A stretch of 17,442 nucleotides of DNA from AVCC01 sp041736255 (GTDB taxonomy: Bacteria; Pseudomonadota; Gammaproteobacteria; Burkholderiales; Burkholderiaceae_D): contig JBGSTZ010000098.1 of assembly GCA_041736255.1 (NCBI GenBank), positions 1 to 17,442 on the forward strand, written 5' to 3'. A program made the position numbers and the translations under genes. The notes under the pieces are model-generated. The model saw nothing but the letters and a program-made list of their open reading frames with translations, was not told where the DNA came from and searched no databases. Numbering within the stretch: the stretch's first letter is position 1; the number at the start of each line of letters is the position of its first letter. Positions 1 to 7,068 of the stretch are shown one piece after another.

Positions 1-143
1 CCTTGCCGTCATTGATGACGTTTCTTCGGGGGATATAGCCAAAATCTTCCAAAAAATATGTGTCGGCTGCACGCCAGGATCTCCTCTGCGGATCCTGGCG
101 TTCTGCGCCTCGCGCAACATATCTTTGGCCGCAACATATAACG
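1..143. other. Unassigned sequence beyond the IS truncation point
   Basis: The frame of the transposase stays open here on the minus strand, but its residues no longer match the family. Another minus-strand frame gives ADTYFLEDFGYIPRRNVIND, which has coding flavour but no recognised family. A 10-bp perfect inverted repeat (CGCCAGGATC at 72-81, GATCCTGGCG at 91-100) lies in the middle. This is probably a different mobile or resident segment joined to the IS by deletion. Confidence 0.3.
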
Positions 144-862
144 GATTGTCGTTGCTGACCGCCGGACGGCTAAACGAGGGCATTAAGCCCAGCGCTTGCA
201 GGGTGGCCAGCATCGTGGCACCTTTCATCGGGCTGCCATTGTCAGAATGCAGCACTACCTGATTCCGTGCGATATGCTCCCGTTCGCAAATGTCGCGCAT
301 GACTTCGGCTGCCAGTTCGCTGCTTTTTTGCCTCATAGATCTGCCAGCCAACGATTTTCCGGCTAAAAATATCCATGAATAAATACAGATAAAGATAGAT
401 GCCCTTGACCTGTGTCGGCAGATACGTGATGTCCCAACTAAATAACTGATCGGGTGCCGTTGCCGATAGCGCACGCGGCTTGCTGCGCTGTTGCGCCGGC
501 CGTTCCGCGCTACGGTGCATGAGCTGGTTTTCTGCTCTCAAGACGCGGTAAAACGTCGACTCAGAAGCGATGTATTGCCCGCGATCGGCCAGTCTTGGGA
601 CGATTTGACTTGGTGGCAAGTGCCCGAATTCGTCCGAGTTCGCCACTGCCAGCAGGCGCTGACGTTCGAGCATGCTGAGACCGTTTTTAGGTGTCTGCAC
701 CCGCATTGGCCGCTGATCGCCGCGCGACTGGCCGCACTGCCAGCGTTGTAACGTGCGTTCAGACAGACAGATAACCGCGCAGGCACGATCCTGGCGTGCT
801 CCCTTGTCTATGGCCTCGGTCAATAGCGCCATGACTTTGCCGCGCTCTGCGAGGGAGGTCAT
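144..862 (-). pseudogene. IS3-family transposase OrfB, frameshifted and truncated
   Basis: This is the catalytic half of the transposase. From ATG 862 it reads MTSLAERGKVMALL through an HTH_21-like region to the integrase core (WDITYLPT, then FMDIFSRKIVGWQIYEA). At the A6 run (324-329 on the plus strand) the frame is lost. Reading resumes in the other frame as KSSELAAEVMRDICE, then LHSDNGSPMKGATML and FSRPAVSNDNP, which carry the second catalytic Asp region. One extra A in the run explains the shift. After SNDNP the family match ends near 144, so the final Glu of the DDE triad is absent. The gene cannot make a working transposase. Sequencing error in the homopolymer could explain the shift but not the truncation. 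Confidence 0.8.
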
Positions 863-1347
863 TCGACCTCGTCCTCCCACAGCGCACGGAACTTTTTTTG
901 CAGGATCAACAGTGCTGCTGCCTCTGCCAACGCCTTGTCTTTGCGCAACAGCGAGCGCTTGAGTTTCTCATTTTCGTCTTTCAGCGTGCGCAGTTCACGG
1001 CTACCAGCCGCAGTGTTTTTTCCCTCCACGCAGAAAGCGGCCTTCCAGCTGGTCAGATGATGCGCAAACAACCCGCGTTCACGACACCACGCGTTGAGCG
1101 CTTCGCCGACCAGTCCGTGCGTTTCCTGCAAGGCCGCCAGCTGTTCCTCAGCACGCCAGTCCTGGGGACGTTTTTCCTTGACCGTCGATACACTGCCTTT
1201 GACCACCGATTTTCTTTTCATCCAGTATTTTAAGGTGTGGTAACTGACATTCAGCTCTTCCGCGACCGATCGCACTGTCCGACCTCCACGGGAAAAGATT
1301 TTGACCAGTGCTTGTTCGATAAACGCCTCGGAATACGTTGTTTTCAT
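859..1347 (-). CDS. IS3-family transposase OrfA, DNA-binding subunit
   Basis: This 162-residue protein is the OrfA half of an IS3-type transposase, which recognises the element's terminal repeats. An N-terminal helix-turn-helix of the transposase_8 type lies at about residues 18-48 (RSVAEELNVSYHTLKYW). A leucine/lysine-rich coiled coil near residues 120-150 fits the oligomerisation zipper of the family. Its stop codon overlaps the downstream orfB start as ATGA (859-862), so orfB translation is probably coupled; a family-type programmed frameshift is also possible. The start lies just inside the IS, after an imperfect inverted repeat that may be an operator. The frame is open and looks intact, but its partner gene is broken, so the element is unlikely to move on its own. 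Confidence 0.85.
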   Translation of the reverse strand: MKTTYSEAFIEQALVKIFSRGGRTVRSVAEELNVSYHTLKYWMKRKSVVKGSVSTVKEKRPQDWRAEEQLAALQETHGLVGEALNAWCRERGLFAHHLTSWKAAFCVEGKNTAAGSRELRTLKDENEKLKRSLLRKDKALAEAAALLILQKKFRALWEDEVE

Positions 1348-1389
1348 AGTTGCCTCTATTTTTTAAATTAAATTTAGAGGCGACAACTA
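1347..1389. promoter_or_regulatory. Imperfect inverted repeat upstream of orfA
   Basis: The arms TAGTTGCCTCTA (1347-1358) and TAGAGGCGACAACTA (1375-1389) are inverted copies that differ by three extra bases. They enclose a 16-bp run of pure A/T. The repeat begins at the orfA start codon and lies inside the IS end, so it may be a transposase-binding or autoregulatory site. The structure is seen directly; the role is inferred. Confidence 0.4.
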
Positions 1390-1400
1390 GCGTGACACAG

Positions 1401-1472
1401 GGGGATGAACCGAATTCATGAGCGCAGCATTCGGCGTGACTAAACTGTTCCCCGCAACCGCGGGATGAACCG
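1401..1472. CRISPR. Remnant of a type I-E-like CRISPR array, one spacer
   Basis: A 28-nt unit at 1445-1472 has the form of a type I-E repeat: a TGTTCCCCGC half, a short AACC centre, GCGGG, then ATGAACCG. The hallmark hairpin CCCGC/GCGGG is intact, and one G appears lost against the usual 29 nt. The last 12 nt of the repeat (GGGGATGAACCG) recur at 1401-1412, directly beside the IS end. The sequence between them, 1413-1444, is exactly 32 nt, the standard I-E spacer length. I read this as a partial repeat interrupted by the IS, one spacer, and a degenerate final repeat. No cas gene or leader is visible, so orientation is not certain. With only two units, chance resemblance cannot be wholly excluded. 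Confidence 0.65.
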
Positions 1473-1474
1473 CG

Positions 1475-1741
1475 TTAGGTTTTGACATGCACGCCTTGTT
1501 TGTGCAGTTCGCTGACCAAATCAACCAAGTTTTTGACGCTGCGCGCCAGGCGATCCAACTTCCAGATCACGAGGGTATCGCCTTCACGTAGCATTTCCAG
1601 CGCCTTTGTTAGTCCCGGTTTTTCTTTACACCTGCCGCTGATTTTGTCGTCAAATAGCTTCTTGCAGCCCGCTTTGGTTAAAGCTTTTATTTGCAGGTCA
1701 AGGTTCTGATCCTGCGCCGAGACGCGTGCGTAGCCAATCAA
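1475..1741 (-). pseudogene. Serine resolvase/invertase, catalytic domain only (3'-truncated)
   Basis: The 88 residues form the N-terminal catalytic domain of a Tn3-resolvase/Hin-type serine recombinase. The nucleophile Ser8 lies in GYARVSAQDQN, and the active-site arginine motif is in KLDRLARS near residue 70. Relatives are about 180-200 residues and continue into a second part of the catalytic domain, the long E helix and a C-terminal helix-turn-helix. Here the frame stops after GVHVKT, two bases from the CRISPR-like repeat, so the dimer helix and DNA-binding domain are missing. The start is a TTG that overlaps the TGA of the preceding broken gene. It is unlikely to recombine DNA. Confidence 0.8.
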
Positions 1742-2045
1742 CTTGGTTTATCCCTCGCCTTATCAATTTGTACTTGAACAGCCTGCATGGCTGCCTCATG
1801 GCTGTACCACTTCACATTTGGATCATCGGCCTCCCGCAATGCCTCTTTGATCTTGCGGGTGATGCGCTCCTACTGTTCGGGCCAGAGAACTTGCTCCATG
1901 CGCAATGAAGCTTGGCCTAGCAGATGCAGCAAACTGAACAAGCGCATGTCCTGAGTGGCGACGATGTGCTCGCGTGTTTTTTCTTTCCGGAAGCCGCCCG
2001 CGCTGCCATGCACAACGATCGCCGGATCGGTTTTTTATTGTCCAT
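1738..2045 (-). pseudogene. Broken gene of unknown family upstream of the resolvase
   Basis: A coherent protein can be followed on the minus strand with two lesions. It begins at ATG 2045 (MDNKKP). The frame shifts in an A-rich run about six codons in and continues as DPAIVVHGSAGGF, then KTREHIVATQDMRLFSLL. It meets an in-frame TAG at 1870-1872 and goes on as ERITRKIKEALREADD, then VKWYSHEAAMQAVQ, ending at TGA 1738-1740, which overlaps the resolvase start. The product would be about 100 residues, helical and charged. I do not recognise it; the tight coupling suggests an accessory gene of the same mobile unit, possibly an antitoxin-like or DNA-binding partner. That role is a guess. Confidence 0.45.
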
Positions 2046-2490
2046 CTTATTTATCAGCACCTGTCTCAACTACGTATTTTTACAAAAAAGAAAAATCATT
2101 GTTCATGCCACTTTGTGTGACATCGCAACGAATGCATCATGGCGCAAGCCGAGATTATTTGATTCCAATAAATGAATAGATAAATGCGTTTCCAAAACCA
2201 TGTCTTCGCCTAGACCGATGCCGAAGTCGGAGCAATAGATGCTGTCTATTATCAAGACGCGTTGCCATGCGGATCGGTTGCAGAGACTGCAATTTGTAGA
2301 ACTTGTCTGATAGCGTAATTGGCAAAACGCTTATAACTTTTTTGCCAACGCTTTCAGATAATTAATATTCGATATGTCGAAATTGCGGTCGCCTGCAACA
2401 TAGCGACAACAGTGGTAGGCTAATAGTTAGTCCGCACAGGCGTGCATATAATAATTAAACTCAACCAAGCAGATTCAGCTTCGATTGCCT
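2046..2490. other. Intergenic, A/T-rich, no gene seen
   Basis: No convincing coding frame is present on either strand. The stretch holds a perfect inverted repeat TTGGCAAAA (2319-2327) / TTTTGCCAA (2340-2348), which could be an operator or a weak transcription stop. It also holds a TATAAT hexamer at 2447-2452, about 40 bp before the next gene. No good -35 stands at the right distance (TAGTTA at 2424-2429 matches at three of six positions). The hexamer may serve the oxidase gene but this is tentative. Confidence 0.4.
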
Positions 2491-4020
2491 ATGTTTAATA
2501 TTGAAAAAATAGATTCTTGCCACATCGTTGACTGGCATGAACGCGACGACGGAGTAAGTCCTTTGTATGCGAAATCCGTTTATTTCGCGTTGCTCAACGA
2601 GCGTGACAGCGCACAGGAGGGAGTCGATGAACCGACTCGCACGGCATTGCGGAGTTTTCTCTCTACGCAATTGCACGCCGCCAGTAAGCTGTCAGATGAT
2701 TTGCCTCGCGATGTGCAATTACTGCCGGCATGGATGGAACACGGCAGGGAACAGATAGGGCGGCAGTATCGCGCATATCTGGAGGCGCGCAAGGCGGGCG
2801 GGGCACGGCGTTATTTCAGCAGCAAGTCGCATGCGCTGTATTTCCTCAAGTCGGTTGCGCCGACCAAACTGGTTGATGGCGCATGGCTGTACGGCTTGCT
2901 GTCACAGTGGAGCGATGCTCGCTTTGCCTCGTTGATCCGTATTTATCTAGAGGAACTCGGCGAAGGACGGGCTGAAAAAAACCATGTCGTGCTGTATCGC
3001 AAGCTGCTTGCGTCGCATGGCTGCGAGCAATGGGAGAATCTGAGTGACGACCATTTCATCCAAGGCGCGATCCAGTTGTCCCTGGCGTATCATGCGGCTG
3101 ATTTTTTGCCCGAGGTAATCGGATTTAATCTGGGCTATGAGCAACTGCCGCTGCATCTGCTGATCACCGCCTATGAACTCAATGAGCTCGGTATCGATCC
3201 CTACTATTTCACGCTGCACGTGACGGTCGATAATGCGGCGACCGGGCATGCCAAAAAATCGTTGCAAGCCGTGCAGGAGGCAATGCCGCGGGTGGCCGAT
3301 CCGGAGGATTTTTACCGGCGGGTGGTCAACGGCTACAAGCTCAACATGCTGGGCGTAGGCACCACTTCGGTCATCCAGTCTTTTGACTTGCAGCAGGAAT
3401 TGCTGTCGGTTTTCGTATCCAAGGCGGCCGTTGGATCAATGCTGCATTCCGATTATTGCCGCGTTGCCGGCAAAACAGTAAGCGACTGGTTGTCTGAACC
3501 CGGCCAGTTGCCGGCGTTTCTCTCCAGCATGGAACAGGTGGGTTGGATCAAGCGCCATCAGGACCCGCAGAACAGCCGCTTCTGGAAACTGATCCACGGT
3601 GAGCGGGCGGAAATGTTCGGCGTATTTAATGCCTATGAGCAGCAACTGATTTACGATTGGATCGCCGGTGTGTCCAATGCAGAAACCAGTGAAAAACAAG
3701 CTGAAGGCAAGCCGCGCCAGTTCACCTTCAAGGCCCAGCAGCGCATGCTCGATACATTGGGCCAACGCAGGGCCGATCAGCCTGGCCGGCCGCATTTTCC
3801 AGCGACGCGCGGCGTGATCCGCGAGCATTTTTCGCATGATCGCGCTGCCGACTGCCAGAATGATTTCAATACGGAACTGCGCTTACTGGAGCAAAAACTC
3901 GCCGCGTTGTCGAGCAAGGAAGAAGCGATGACTGTCCTGACCGGATTGATGTCGCCGGCCAATCATCATACGGCTCCCGGGTTGATGGCAACACGGATTT
4001 TTACGCGCTTGTTCGGCTAG
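2491..4020 (+). CDS. Iron-containing redox enzyme (heme-oxygenase-like diiron oxidase, HDO)
   Basis: The 509-residue protein belongs to the Haem_oxygenas_2/HDO superfamily, whose members use a diiron centre and O2 to oxidise small molecules. The core, at about residues 140-260, carries the expected ligands: EELGEG...H (near E154 and H165), LGYEQ (E217), FTLHVTVD (H243, D247) and TGHA (H253). The N-terminal segment RRYFSSKSHALYFLK...APTKLVDGAWLYGLL matches my recollection of long Burkholderiales members. The C-terminal 180 residues are not recognised and may be a substrate or partner domain. ATG 2491 is preferred over TTG 2485, although no clear ribosome binding site precedes either. The methyltransferase gene follows 116 bp later on the same strand. 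The substrate is unknown. Confidence 0.8.
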   Translation: MFNIEKIDSCHIVDWHERDDGVSPLYAKSVYFALLNERDSAQEGVDEPTRTALRSFLSTQLHAASKLSDDLPRDVQLLPAWMEHGREQIGRQYRAYLEARKAGGARRYFSSKSHALYFLKSVAPTKLVDGAWLYGLLSQWSDARFASLIRIYLEELGEGRAEKNHVVLYRKLLASHGCEQWENLSDDHFIQGAIQLSLAYHAADFLPEVIGFNLGYEQLPLHLLITAYELNELGIDPYYFTLHVTVDNAATGHAKKSLQAVQEAMPRVADPEDFYRRVVNGYKLNMLGVGTTSVIQSFDLQQELLSVFVSKAAVGSMLHSDYCRVAGKTVSDWLSEPGQLPAFLSSMEQVGWIKRHQDPQNSRFWKLIHGERAEMFGVFNAYEQQLIYDWIAGVSNAETSEKQAEGKPRQFTFKAQQRMLDTLGQRRADQPGRPHFPATRGVIREHFSHDRAADCQNDFNTELRLLEQKLAALSSKEEAMTVLTGLMSPANHHTAPGLMATRIFTRLFG

Positions 4021-4136
4021 GTGCCGCTGACGCTGATATTGGCTACGCGTCAAAGCGATCACCGGCCAACACAAACAATCACGCTGAAAGATAAAACAAT
4101 GGTGCTGTATTTGAACCGACCATTACGCAAGCCGTC

Positions 4137-5099
4137 ATGCATCAACAACTGAGCGTGTCTAATGCAACAAATCAGGATGCCGCGCTGCTGCGGCTGGCGC
4201 TGGTTTTGAAAGAGGGTGGCTATCGCTTCACCACGATCACGCCGGCCACGCATGCGCGCGTTAATGGCCGGCCCGGCAATGAATGGGCAAAGGACGTGGA
4301 AGGGGTGTTCGGATGGAGCCGGCCATTTCGGCCACATATACTGCCGCCGCCGTTATTTGCGCTGATGCATGCTGCCGGTATTGCGATACGTCATGGTGAA
4401 GGCTGGCGCAGCCTGATACGGGCTTCGACGTTGCATGACCAATTTTTTCTGCATTCAGCTTATCCGACTACCGACGCCGAAGCAGTGTTTTTCGGCCCGG
4501 ATACGTATCGTTTTACCGCGGCGTTGAGCAGCCATCTAGCGCTACGTACCCGGCCGGTGCGGCGCGCGATCGACATCGGCTGCGGCGCTGGTCCGGGCGC
4601 GATTGTGGTCGCGCTGGAGCGGCCTGACGCCGAAGTGCTGGCCGTGGATATCAACGATGCCGCGCTGCGCCTCACGACCCTCAACGCAGCACTAGCCGCT
4701 ACGCCGAACATTGTGCCGCGCCATAGTAATCTGCTGTCTGAGGTCGATGGCGAATTCGATTTGATCATTGCCAATCCGCCTTATTTGCTCGATCGGGCGG
4801 AGCGGGCATACCGGCATGGCGGCGGCGGACTCGGTGAAGGCTTGTCGCTGGCAATTGTCGACGCCGCAATGAACAGTCTTGCGCCCGGCGGCGCCTTGCT
4901 GCTATACACGGGCGTAGCGATTGTTGATGGCTTTGACCGTTTTTATGCGTCGGTTGTAGCACGGCTCAACGATGCCGACGTTGCATGGGATTACCGCGAA
5001 ATCGATCCCGATGTGTTCGGCGAGGAATTGCTGGAGCCGGCTTATGCAGAAACGGACCGCATTGCGGTGGTGCTGGTCACGGCGACCAGAACGCTCTGA
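4137..5099 (+). CDS. Class I SAM-dependent methyltransferase, PrmC/MTS type with NPPY motif
   Basis: The 320-residue enzyme has a Rossmann-fold methyltransferase domain in its C-terminal two thirds. Motif I is DIGCGAGPG (residues 146-154), the acidic ribose-binding residue is at D171 (LAVDIND), and motif IV is NPPY at 213-216. In PrmC, the HsdM-like enzymes and RsmC, that signature binds a planar amide or exocyclic amine, so the target is probably an amide, base or similar nitrogen. The first 120 residues form a separate helical domain (DAALLRLALVLKEGGYRF) that may hold the substrate. It follows the diiron oxidase gene by 116 bp and is likely co-expressed. An out-of-frame 17-codon ORF with ATG 4099 overlaps this start. 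No strong ribosome binding site is seen, so the start could lie elsewhere. It is not PrmC itself, which lacks this N-terminal layout. Confidence 0.8.
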   Translation: MHQQLSVSNATNQDAALLRLALVLKEGGYRFTTITPATHARVNGRPGNEWAKDVEGVFGWSRPFRPHILPPPLFALMHAAGIAIRHGEGWRSLIRASTLHDQFFLHSAYPTTDAEAVFFGPDTYRFTAALSSHLALRTRPVRRAIDIGCGAGPGAIVVALERPDAEVLAVDINDAALRLTTLNAALAATPNIVPRHSNLLSEVDGEFDLIIANPPYLLDRAERAYRHGGGGLGEGLSLAIVDAAMNSLAPGGALLLYTGVAIVDGFDRFYASVVARLNDADVAWDYREIDPDVFGEELLEPAYAETDRIAVVLVTATRTL

Positions 5100-5293
5100 T
5101 CTGAATCCTGTATTCGCTACCTGTATCCAGCAGTGCTCGCCTTATTGCGCGTAACTTCTCGGCTGATGGCGGATTTTCTGCACTTAAAAAATGTGGCCGT
5201 CGCATGACGTACCGCACAACAAGTTTTGGTTGGGTGTGAACTTTGCGCAGTACGAATTAGTCGCATGGTATTACCTTCACAGGAGCACCGGCT

Positions 5294-6337
5294 ATGAGCA
5301 AATCCTTTCGCAACCAGAACAAATCAATGGGTGGATCTTCCAAAATGACGGGGTGGCGCGGCACGCTACTGCTTGGCTTAGCTGGATTGGCCGCGTCCGC
5401 ACTCGTCGTGCGTAACAAGACGCAACAGGCCGAACGCGACAATCCGCCGACAGGCAAATTCGTTGAAGTCGACGGTGTGCGCCTACATTACATCGATCGC
5501 GGAGAAGGACCAATAGTCGTGCTGTTGCATGGTAACGGGGTGATGGCGAAGGATTTCGACTTCAGCGGTGTCACCGACATGGTTTCTGAGCATTACCGTG
5601 TGATTGCATTTGACCGACCGGGCTATGGCTACAGTCAACGTCCACGCGACAAGACATGGACGCCGATGGCGCAAGCCGAGCTCCTGCATCATGCATTGCA
5701 AAAGCTCGGTATTGATCAAGCCATCGTGCTCGGCCACTCATGGGGCACTTTGGTCGCTATTGCCATGGCGCTCGAATTTCCTACTCAGGTGCGTGGCCTG
5801 GTTTTGCTTTCGGGTTACTACTATCCGAGCATGCGGCTCGATGCCGCCGTAGTCGCAATCCCTGCGATTCCTGTAGTGGGCGATGTTATGCGTTATACCT
5901 TATCGCCTTTGTTGGGCAGGATGATGTGGCCGGCGCTAGTGAAAAAGGTTTTCAAACCAGTAAGGGTACCTGAACGATTCCGCCGTATGTCTGCCTGGAT
6001 GGCCCTGCGTCCGTCACAACTTAAAGCAAGCGCCGGAGAAGCGGCGTTGATGGTGCCGTCAGCTATGACGCTGTCGAAACGCTATACGCAACTGAAGATG
6101 CAAGTGGTAGTCATGGCTGGCGATAAAGACCATGTTGCAGATGCCCACGATAATTCGGTACGCCTGCATGACGAATTGCCCAACAGTGAACTGCGCCTGT
6201 CTGCTGGTGTGGGTCACATGGTGCACTATGCTGCGCCGGAGAAGGTGGTGGCGGCGATCGATTCGATTATGACGGAAGTGCAGCCGTCATCCGTGCCCCA
6301 GGCTTTAAGCGATGCCGAAAGTATTGTTCGAAGTTAA
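5294..6337 (+). CDS. Alpha/beta hydrolase with N-terminal membrane anchor
   Basis: The 347-residue protein is an alpha/beta-hydrolase-fold enzyme. The oxyanion region is HGNG (residues 79-82), the nucleophile elbow GHSWG puts Ser149 in place, the likely acid is D277 or D279 in GDKDHVAD, and the base is H308 in GHMVHY. A hydrophobic helix at about residues 23-39 (GTLLLGLAGLAASALVV) after a basic start looks like an uncleaved signal anchor, which would place the catalytic domain on the periplasmic side. AGGAG at 5281-5285 supports ATG 5294. It resembles epoxide hydrolase/haloperoxidase-like proteins, but the substrate cannot be told. It sits 194 bp after the methyltransferase gene, far enough to have its own promoter. 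Confidence 0.8.
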   Translation: MSKSFRNQNKSMGGSSKMTGWRGTLLLGLAGLAASALVVRNKTQQAERDNPPTGKFVEVDGVRLHYIDRGEGPIVVLLHGNGVMAKDFDFSGVTDMVSEHYRVIAFDRPGYGYSQRPRDKTWTPMAQAELLHHALQKLGIDQAIVLGHSWGTLVAIAMALEFPTQVRGLVLLSGYYYPSMRLDAAVVAIPAIPVVGDVMRYTLSPLLGRMMWPALVKKVFKPVRVPERFRRMSAWMALRPSQLKASAGEAALMVPSAMTLSKRYTQLKMQVVVMAGDKDHVADAHDNSVRLHDELPNSELRLSAGVGHMVHYAAPEKVVAAIDSIMTEVQPSSVPQALSDAESIVRS

Positions 6338-6593
6338 AGTGCGGTTGCCGGCACTAGCCACGCCCCGCCTTTGGGTCAGTCCTGCGCCACAAATTTGTAA
6401 TGTTCAGAAGTTCCGCGGGGCTGGTCGCTCTTTGCGATCACAACTTTCAGCACGAGTGGCTGCAATCAAAACGAAGCACGCGATGACCGCTTGAATGGCC
6501 GAATGCAGCGTTGAACCAAGTTGCACTGTTGAGGTCGTATTGACAACATCCGTCATGCAAGATGGGTGATGCATTGGCCAAAGGAGAATCTTC

Positions 6594-6692
6594 ATGAGAA
6601 AAATGATTATGCTGGCGATTGTTTCTTACATCTGGCGCAAGTTCAAGACCCGGGCATTGACGCGCAGCCGCACCGTCAAGCGACCGTTTTGA
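6594..6692 (+). CDS. Small basic protein, 32 residues, unknown function
   Basis: A short frame runs from ATG 6594 to TGA 6692. It is preceded by an AAAGGAGA ribosome binding site at ideal spacing, which is the main reason to call it. The product starts MRKMIMLAIVSYIWRKF and ends in an arginine-rich tail (RALTRSRTVKRPF). The N-terminal half is a short hydrophobic/amphipathic helix and the tail is strongly positive, so membrane association or RNA/phospholipid binding is possible. A TTGACA hexamer lies at 6540-6545, but no good -10 follows at standard spacing. I do not know a named family. Confidence 0.5.
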   Translation: MRKMIMLAIVSYIWRKFKTRALTRSRTVKRPF

Positions 6693-6741
6693 GTTTTATC
6701 AGTAGCAGGCAATAGAACGCAGTTAGAGGATAAGGATAAGC

Positions 6742-6798
6742 ATGCGCCTTATGATTAGCGTACAAGGCGCTGTAATGGAGAGCGCCTACGCCGACTGA
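6742..6798 (+). CDS. Possible 18-codon leader-like ORF
   Basis: A tiny frame (MRLMISVQGAVMESAYAD) starts at ATG 6742 behind AAGGATA at workable spacing. Its coding sequence overlaps three arms able to form two mutually exclusive hairpins, an arrangement seen in attenuators. No + strand gene follows within reach, because the next gene is on the opposite strand and converges. It may instead be a remnant or a chance frame. Confidence 0.2.
   Translation: MRLMISVQGAVMESAYAD
6744..6787. other. Three-arm alternative hairpin
   Basis: GCGCCTT (6744-6750) pairs with AAGGCGC (6764-6770). The overlapping AGGCGCT (6765-6771) pairs with AGCGCCT (6781-6787). The two stems share the middle arm and cannot form together. 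No T-run follows, so it is not a standard terminator on the + strand. It lies between the convergent small genes and may mark the end of one or both transcripts. Confidence 0.4.
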
Positions 6799-6819
6799 AC
6801 CAAGCATCGTGGTGTACGT

Positions 6820-7068
6820 TTAGTTTCTATTGCTAAGTTGCAATGAATTAGCATAACGGTGCGTACCGGCTTCTGTCATTGTGATTATGCCTGGCGACTT
6901 AAACACGAAGTCGCCATCGAGCAATGCGGCTTGTAGTTCGAGTGCGAAATCTTCCGAAGTAACATCCCTCTCACTCATGCATTTTTCGAGCACTTCCAGA
7001 GGTACGGAGCGCGTAGTATCCGGATCGAGTTCTTTATAGCAGCTCAACAATATCGTCCGCATTTTCAT
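6820..7068 (-). CDS. Hypothetical 82-residue acidic protein
   Basis: The frame MKMRTILLSCYKELD...ANSLQLSNRN is supported by a strong AGGTGGAG ribosome binding site five bases before ATG 7068. The second methionine, two codons later, is worse placed. The product is acidic and mostly helical, with no signal peptide or membrane segment. The pattern EDFALELQAALLDGDFVF followed by MTEAGTHRYA suggests a small winged-helix-like or regulator-type fold, but I do not recognise the family. It is a single gene with its 3' end toward the small + strand ORFs. Confidence 0.55.
   Translation of the reverse strand: MKMRTILLSCYKELDPDTTRSVPLEVLEKCMSERDVTSEDFALELQAALLDGDFVFKSPGIITMTEAGTHRYANSLQLSNRN

Larger units (their letters stand above)
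144..1399 (-). mobile_element. IS3-family insertion sequence, truncated at its 3' end
   Basis: The element holds the two overlapping reading frames of an IS3-family transposase on the minus strand. The upstream end is placed near 1399 because the minus strand there begins TGTGTCACG, which fits the TG...CA ends of the family, and because CRISPR-repeat-like sequence starts right after it. At the other end the conserved run reaching SNDNP stops matching the family at about 144, where Y-S-E-A-L-F-R-T would be expected. The distal DDE segment and the second terminal repeat are therefore missing. Ends are inferred by eye and no target duplication could be defined. Confidence 0.75.

Noticed and set aside
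72..100. 10-bp inverted repeat near the left edge as a terminator
   Set aside because: No T-run follows on either strand and it lies within open frames; noted only as a structure.
324..330. Programmed -1 frameshift at A-AAA-AAG in orfB
   Set aside because: A -1 shift leads into a frame without transposase sequence; the downstream match needs a +1 shift or loss of a base, so mutation or error fits better.
4460..4774. 104-residue open frame opposite the methyltransferase gene
   Set aside because: Serine/alanine-rich antisense shadow of a well-supported gene, with no ribosome binding site.
6404..6595. 63-residue minus-strand frame with a partly hydrophobic middle
   Set aside because: No ribosome binding site, and its start overlaps in antisense the ribosome binding site and start codon of the 32-residue protein gene.
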